Below are positions 50,370 to 55,069 of a DNA stretch of 55,069 nt, piece by piece (positions within the stretch are counted from its first letter, which is position 1; each line of letters begins with the position of its first letter). This DNA comes from Candidatus Hodarchaeota archaeon. GTDB taxonomy: Archaea; Asgardarchaeota; Heimdallarchaeia; Hodarchaeales; Hodarchaeaceae. Location of the stretch: contig JAHQWW010000014.1 in the NCBI GenBank assembly GCA_029856365.1, positions 1 through 55,069 of the forward strand, written 5' to 3'. The position numbers and the translations under genes were made by a program. The notes below the pieces were generated by a model. That model worked only from the letters and a program-made list of their open reading frames with translations. It had not been told where the DNA came from and did not search any database.

Positions 50370-51574
50370 ATTTTTTCTCTTTGATGAATAGTCTTTTCCC
50401 AGAAATCAGGATAAATAAATCCTGATCCTGTCCCGAATAAAACGATAGAATCAGAAGAGGAAACAAAACCTGAATCTATTAACTTTTCAATCCCTGCATA
50501 GGTAGCTGCACCTTCAGGGGATTGCATAATCCCTTCTATTTTAGCAAGTTTCCTCATTGCTACAAGGATCTCAGAGTCTCTTACTTCAACTGCTGTTCCA
50601 TTAGATTCATTTAGTGCTTTCAATATTAAATAATCTCCTATAGCTACTGGAACTCTTAAACCAAGTGCAAATGTCTTAGCATTCTCCCATACTTCTGCTA
50701 ATTTTTTCCCTTCTTGAAATGCTTTTACCATCGGAGCACAACCAGACGACTGGACAGTAACCATCTGTGGCCGATCTGAACCGATTAATCCCACAATCTC
50801 TAATTCATCAAAAGCTTTCCACATGCCAACAATTCCTGTTCCTCCACCTGTGGGATACACTATTACATCAGGAATACTCCAGTTAAACTGTTCAACAACT
50901 TCGAAAGCCATAGTCTTTTTCCCTTCAGCCCGATAGGGCTCTTTAAGGGTTGAAACATTAAACCAATTATTTTTTTTAGTTTTAAGTTTACATTTTGCCG
51001 CAGCATCTGTGATAAGTCCTTGTACAAGCTCTAAATCTCCTCCTAAGGCAATAATTGTGCTTTGTAATAGCTTTGGTGTATCTTCTGGCATAAAGACATG
51101 AGCATTTGTTCCTGTACAGGTCGCGTATGCTGATAAGGCTGCTCCAGCATTACCTGCAGTAGGAATTGAGAAATCCCGAATTCCCAATTCTAGCCCTCTA
51201 GATACAGCAGCACACAAACCACGACTCTTGAATGTTCCTGTTGGATTTTGCCCTTCATCTTTAAGATATAAATTCTTTAAACCTAAGTGGGTTCCAGAAT
51301 TCTTTAAATGCATGATAGGCGTCCAACCTTCCCCTAGGCTAAATTGAAATCTAGATTCAGTTACAGGCATGATTTCACTTAAACGCCAAATATTGTAAAT
51401 GTTTCTGGACTGAATTGATTTTTTTGAAAGAGTTTCCTTCGCTTTTTCATAATCATAAATTGGAAAAAGAACTTTACCACAAGATTTACACAAAGTATGC
51501 TTTTCTTTGTAATCAAACTCTGTTTTACAGCTGGTACATAATAATTTTGCAATACAACTTTCTTTATTTTTCAT
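50366..51574 (-). CDS. thrC: threonine synthase
   Basis: A 402-residue PLP enzyme. The N-terminus has a zinc ribbon with Cys13, Cys16, Cys29 and Cys32, seen in archaeal threonine synthases. SLGEGWTPIM follows, then the PLP lysine Lys116 in TGTFKSRG, PTAGNAGAALSAYA, the glycine-rich PLP phosphate loop YPTGGGTGIVG, and FGTGSGF at the end. It should convert O-phosphohomoserine to threonine. Close relatives with a zinc ribbon include cysteate synthase, which remains an alternative. The stop overlaps an ATG of a decayed aldolase gene, pointing to a former threonine-metabolism operon. ATG 51574. Confidence 0.9.
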   Translation of the reverse strand: MKNKESCIAKLLCTSCKTEFDYKEKHTLCKSCGKVLFPIYDYEKAKETLSKKSIQSRNIYNIWRLSEIMPVTESRFQFSLGEGWTPIMHLKNSGTHLGLKNLYLKDEGQNPTGTFKSRGLCAAVSRGLELGIRDFSIPTAGNAGAALSAYATCTGTNAHVFMPEDTPKLLQSTIIALGGDLELVQGLITDAAAKCKLKTKKNNWFNVSTLKEPYRAEGKKTMAFEVVEQFNWSIPDVIVYPTGGGTGIVGMWKAFDELEIVGLIGSDRPQMVTVQSSGCAPMVKAFQEGKKLAEVWENAKTFALGLRVPVAIGDYLILKALNESNGTAVEVRDSEILVAMRKLAKIEGIMQSPEGAATYAGIEKLIDSGFVSSSDSIVLFGTGSGFIYPDFWEKTIHQREKI

Positions 51575-51702
51575 GTGTAAACATCTTCATAAGAAAAATA
51601 AGATTTTATAGATAAAATTGATTCAATAATTGTGTAAACGCATTTTCATGATGATAATATTAAACTAGCTTTTAGAAGGCTTCTCTATCTAAAAAAATCA
51701 TT

Positions 51703-52395
51703 ATGGTTATGTTAGGTCGTGAAATAGTGTCAAAAGATGTATTATACGAAATCAATCGAGATGACATCAGAGAGAATTTCAATAAATACACAAAAAAAGC
51801 ATTTCAGATGCTTCCTGAATTGGAAAGTCCACGTATATTAGACATCGGATGTGGTTCGGGTGTTCCAACTATTGAATTGGCTAAGTTAAGTAATGGAGAA
51901 ATAATTGGAATTGACACTGATCAATCCCTCTTAGACGAATTGAATAGAAAAATTGAAGAAGAAGGTCTTAAACACCGAATGAAGACTATAAAATGTTCTT
52001 TATTTGAGATCGATTTTCCAGATGCGAGCTTTGATATCATCTGGGCAGAGGGGGTTGCATTTGTTGATTTCAAAAAGAGGCTGAAGATGTGGAAACGGTT
52101 ACTCAAGACTAATGGTTTCTTAGTTTTTCATGATAATAACAAAAACATATCCAAAAAAATCAATTTTATAACTAGTATCGGTTATAAACTTGTAAATCAT
52201 TTTCTATTACCCGAGAACAGTTGGTGGAAAGAGTATTATCATCCACTTGAAAGTAGACTTACCAAATTACGGTCGAAATATTCAAATGATCCAGAAGCTC
52301 TTAAGATAATTGAACAACACCAAAATGAGGTCAATCTTGTTAAGAAAAATCCCAAAAATGCTGGTTCAGTATTTTATATTATGCAAAAGCAATAG
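51703..52395 (+). CDS. class I SAM-dependent methyltransferase
   Basis: A 230-residue methyltransferase with motif I RILDIGCGSGVPTIELAK (around 45-62), motif II acidic IIGIDTD, motif III region FPDASFDIIWAEG and motif IV LKTNGFLVFHDNN. These form a Rossmann-type SAM-binding fold. The C-terminal ~70 residues are helical and basic and may hold the acceptor site, which is unknown. ATG 51703 or 51709. A T8 run after the stop may terminate it. Divergent from threonine synthase. Confidence 0.88.
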   Translation: MVMLGREIVSKDVLYEINRDDIRENFNKYTKKAFQMLPELESPRILDIGCGSGVPTIELAKLSNGEIIGIDTDQSLLDELNRKIEEEGLKHRMKTIKCSLFEIDFPDASFDIIWAEGVAFVDFKKRLKMWKRLLKTNGFLVFHDNNKNISKKINFITSIGYKLVNHFLLPENSWWKEYYHPLESRLTKLRSKYSNDPEALKIIEQHQNEVNLVKKNPKNAGSVFYIMQKQ

Positions 52396-52403
52396 CCTTC
52401 AGA

Positions 52404-52411
52404 TTTTTTTT
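52404..52411 (+). terminator. T-run, possible archaeal terminator
   Basis: Eight T residues begin nine bases after the methyltransferase stop. Confidence 0.35.
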
Positions 52412-52485
52412 CTTTATAAAAGAAATCTCGTTTTTAGGAGGAAGCGCGAATTTGAAAACACTAAGTTGAAAAGGGGGAATCACTT

Positions 52486-52490
52486 GAGGT
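52486..52490 (+). promoter_or_regulatory. ribosome binding site of the M32 carboxypeptidase
   Basis: GAGGT ends seven bases before ATG 52498, identical in sequence and spacing to the sites before TTG 7363 and TTG 28532. Confidence 0.6.
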
Positions 52491-52497
52491 TTTATCG

Positions 52498-53997
52498 ATG
52501 GAAGAGTATAAAGTCTTACTGAAGAAGATCAAAGAATATATTGTTCTTGATCAGATAGAAAACATTCTAAATTGGGATTTTGAAACACATATGCCACCTA
52601 AGGGAGTAAAACAACGTGCAGAAGAACTTGCAATGATCGCTGCTTTGAAACACGACAAAATAGCTGACCCAGAAATAGGAGAACTTCTAAAGAGAATCAA
52701 AAACGATCCAAACTATTCTTCTCTAAATGATTTAGAAAAAAGGGATATTTATCTAATAGAACGGAAATACAAAATGGAATCTAAGATTCCCAAGGAATTA
52801 GTGGAAGAACTAGCTAAACAGAAACCTATTGCGATTGATGCTTGGAAAAGAGCGAAAAAGGAAGTTAATTATTTACTTTTTAAACCTGAACTCGACAAGA
52901 TCGTTGAACTTACAAAAAAGAAAGCACATCACTTAGATTCAGATAAAGAACCTTTTGATGCACTTGTAGAGGAATATGAGCCAGGATTGTCTTCAGCTCA
53001 ATACACAACTCTTTTTAATGAGTTAAAAAAAGGATTGATACCAATTATCCAAAAATGTGTCAGTTCACCCAAGCAGCCTGACCTCTCGTTAATAAAACGA
53101 AAATGTCCAATTGAAATCCAAAAGCAAGTGTCACAGGATATCTCCAAATTGGTTCATTATGACCTTGATCGGGGTAGGATTGATGAAACAGAGCATCCAT
53201 TTACAACAGGATATTATGATGATGTTCGTATAACAACCCATTATTATGAAGAGGATTTTTCTGATTCCTTTTATTCGGTACTCCACGAAGCTGGACATGG
53301 TTTATATGAACAGAATCTTTCTCAGGAATATAAATATCAACTAGTGGGGGAATCCAGCTCATATGGGGTGCATGAGTCGCAATCGAGATTAATCGAGAAT
53401 CTTATTGGTCGAAGTCGCGAATTCTGGGAATTTTATTTACCCAAGCTTAAAAAAATGACTGGTGATGTTTTTTCTGATATTGAATTGGATCCATTTATCC
53501 ATGCAATTAACTTAGTGAAACCCTCGAAAATTCGTATTGCTGCTGACGAGGTTACTTACAGTTTGCATATAATTATTCGATTTGAGATCGAACGTGACCT
53601 TTTATCTGGAAAAATCACTACAGAGCAGCTTCCAGAAATATGGAATTCGAAATATAAAGAATATCTTGGTGTAAATATTGAGAATGACTCTGAGGGAGTG
53701 TTACAAGATACACACTGGGCTGGTGGAAGCTTCAGTTACTTCCCTTCGTACGCCATGGGTAATATCTATAACGCACAAATGTTAGCTAAAATTGCTGAAG
53801 ATATTCCTGATTATAGAGAATTCATGAAAAAAGGTCAACTTAAACCAATTATTGATTGGCTTATCGAGAAAATCCACACACCATCTAATCTATATGATCC
53901 AATAGAACTAATAAGAAAGATTACTGGTGAAGAGATTAACCCCAAATATTTCATCGACTATCTAGAGGAAAAATACTCGAAGATCTATGGATTTTGA
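52498..53997 (+). CDS. M32-family metallocarboxypeptidase (Taq type)
   Basis: A 499-residue enzyme, the standard length for the Taq/Pfu carboxypeptidase family. It has the zinc motif H263-E264-x2-H267 in VLHEAGHGLYEQ and the third ligand region HESQSRLIEN (292-300). The family's upstream DVRITTHYYEEDF and downstream LRIxAD-like KIRIAADEVTYSLHI and DTHWAGGSFSYFPSYA blocks are all present. It removes C-terminal residues from peptides in the cytosol. The ATG start has a strong GAGGT site seven bases upstream. The adjacent convergent M42 aminopeptidase also fits peptide recycling. Confidence 0.93.
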   Translation: MEEYKVLLKKIKEYIVLDQIENILNWDFETHMPPKGVKQRAEELAMIAALKHDKIADPEIGELLKRIKNDPNYSSLNDLEKRDIYLIERKYKMESKIPKELVEELAKQKPIAIDAWKRAKKEVNYLLFKPELDKIVELTKKKAHHLDSDKEPFDALVEEYEPGLSSAQYTTLFNELKKGLIPIIQKCVSSPKQPDLSLIKRKCPIEIQKQVSQDISKLVHYDLDRGRIDETEHPFTTGYYDDVRITTHYYEEDFSDSFYSVLHEAGHGLYEQNLSQEYKYQLVGESSSYGVHESQSRLIENLIGRSREFWEFYLPKLKKMTGDVFSDIELDPFIHAINLVKPSKIRIAADEVTYSLHIIIRFEIERDLLSGKITTEQLPEIWNSKYKEYLGVNIENDSEGVLQDTHWAGGSFSYFPSYAMGNIYNAQMLAKIAEDIPDYREFMKKGQLKPIIDWLIEKIHTPSNLYDPIELIRKITGEEINPKYFIDYLEEKYSKIYGF

Positions 53998-54011
53998 AAA
54001 TCCTATTGATA

Positions 54012-55069
54012 CTAGATAGGAATAAAAGTATCTTCTTCAATTACAGATCTTATGAATTCAACATTTAGTTTCACGATGTTTTCGACATCATCTAGACAAA
54101 TAACTTCGGATGCGGTGTGCATATACCGATTAGGGATTGAAATTAAAGCTGTGGCTGCTCCTGTTAATTGAATAGCATTGGCATCAGTTCCAGTTCCTCG
54201 ATGCCACGCTATTTTTTGATAAGGAATATTATTATTTTCAGCGATATCTATTAGTCGTTTATACAGAACTGGATTAATATTGGGTCCTCTAACGATTATT
54301 GGTCCCTTACCGAGCTTTGTATCACCTACTAGTTTCTTTTTGACTTCTGGGGAATCAGCTGCATGGCCTACATCGAATGCAATACCAACTTGGGGTTTAA
54401 TCTCTCTAGCTGCAACCGTGGCTCCTCGCAGGCCTATCTCTTCCTGAACTGTAGATACACCGTACACTCCTGCATAAAAATCTTTATCTTTCGCTAATTC
54501 GGTCATTATCTCTGCGACAATAAAAGCTCCAATGGCATCATCGAACCCAGCAGCAACTGCAAAATTATGATTACCTAATTTTTGGAAGCCATAATCAAAA
54601 ACTGCAAAATCACCAATATCTACCTTTTCCTCTGCTTCTTCTTTTGTAATACAGCCAATGTCAATAAACAGCTTTTCCATTTCAGGTACTTTTTTCCTTT
54701 CTTCAGGTTTCATTAAATGGATAGCTTTCTTTCCAATAACACCAGGGATAACACCTTTTCCTCCATTGACTTTCACTCGTTTTCCAGGCAAAGTGGTGAC
54801 ATCAAAACCACCTAGAGGTAAAAACCACAAGTATCCATTTTTATCAATATGAGTTATTTGAAAACCGATTTGGTCAATATGACCAGCTAGCATGATTTTA
54901 AAAGGATTCTCTGGATTAATAACTGCATATAGATTCCCTATACGATCAGCATATAATTTATCAACATATTTCTTGAGATATTGCTTAATTCCTTGCTGTG
55001 CAGTTAATTCATATCCTGTTGCTCTAGGAGTCGTTACTAATTTCTTTAAGAAGGCTTCATTGACATGAT
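54012..55069 (-). CDS. M42-family aminopeptidase, 5' end cut by the window
   Basis: Coding sequence continues in frame from the first internal Met (54893) to the window edge: upstream residues NEAFLKKLVTTPRATGYELT and IGNLYAVINPENPFKIMLAG are typical of M42 peptidases. About 352 codons are seen, and only a few N-terminal residues should be missing. Metal and catalytic residues are present: LAGHIDQIGF (His, Asp), GFDDAIGA (bridging Asp), TVQEEIGLRGA (Glu, Glu), FDVGHAAD (Asp) and WHRGTGTDANA (His). It should be a dodecameric TET-type cytosolic aminopeptidase. The stop is 14 bases from the convergent carboxypeptidase stop. Confidence 0.92.
   Translation of the reverse strand, partial: HVNEAFLKKLVTTPRATGYELTAQQGIKQYLKKYVDKLYADRIGNLYAVINPENPFKIMLAGHIDQIGFQITHIDKNGYLWFLPLGGFDVTTLPGKRVKVNGGKGVIPGVIGKKAIHLMKPEERKKVPEMEKLFIDIGCITKEEAEEKVDIGDFAVFDYGFQKLGNHNFAVAAGFDDAIGAFIVAEIMTELAKDKDFYAGVYGVSTVQEEIGLRGATVAAREIKPQVGIAFDVGHAADSPEVKKKLVGDTKLGKGPIIVRGPNINPVLYKRLIDIAENNNIPYQKIAWHRGTGTDANAIQLTGAATALISIPNRYMHTASEVICLDDVENIVKLNVEFIRSVIEEDTFIPI

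Overview
This AT-rich window most likely comes from an Asgard archaeon. The support is a set of eukaryote-like signatures on an otherwise archaeal background. These are two tandem Ras/Rab-type small GTPases (6668-7204, 7363-7875), a roadblock/LC7 protein (2256-2729), and a protein joining an archaeal/eukaryotic histone fold to a longin-like domain and a Lys/Arg-rich tail (23037-24161). Archaeal traits include a tungstopterin aldehyde oxidoreductase, ThyX, a SerK-like ParB/Srx protein, a fused ECF transporter ATPase, frequent TTG/GTG starts, and Shine-Dalgarno sites of the form GAGGT-N7-start. The exact Asgard lineage cannot be fixed from this sequence. No rRNA, tRNA or CRISPR array was recognised.

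Layout. 0-8 kb: alpha/beta hydrolase, SRPBCC protein, a decayed surface-protein gene, roadblock protein, MoxR-type AAA+ with a CoxE-like VWA partner, DUF457-like membrane protein, metallophosphoesterase and two GTPases. 8-15 kb: four-PAS histidine kinase, radical SAM enzyme, SufS-like cysteine desulfurase with a small winged-helix protein, and an exported beta-propeller-like protein. 15-29 kb is an accessory-looking stretch. It holds an orphan HsdM-HsdS fusion with a duplicated C-terminal tail, a kinase-like protein coupled to a THEP1 NTPase, and a response-regulator fragment. It continues with GNAT, amidohydrolase, metallo-beta-lactamase-fold and Mrr-like proteins, the histone-longin fusion, and a large orphan Eco57I/PglX-type methyltransferase. 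It ends with a dead histidine kinase, a ribbon-helix-helix protein and another decayed coding region.

29-43 kb is mainly metabolic. It has two MoaD/ThiS-like proteins beside the tungsten oxidoreductase, a TerB-like protein, a CPBP protease, an F420-type nitroreductase-family protein and an M28-like aminopeptidase. It also has a ZIP transporter, a nucleotidyltransferase, the EcfA-EcfA/EcfT pair (no S component seen), a SerK-like protein and ThyX. 43-50 kb is envelope-related on the minus strand: two exported single-anchor proteins flank a regulator-ATPase-permease-permease ABC-2 operon. 50-55 kb holds threonine synthase followed by the remains of a D-threonine-aldolase-like gene, a methyltransferase, an M32 carboxypeptidase and an M42 aminopeptidase cut by the window edge.

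The strongest candidate for something new is the histone-longin-basic-tail protein. A second theme is decay: at least six broken or fragmentary genes lie between intact ones, including both halves of two-component systems, a restriction-modification tail and an amino-acid aldolase.
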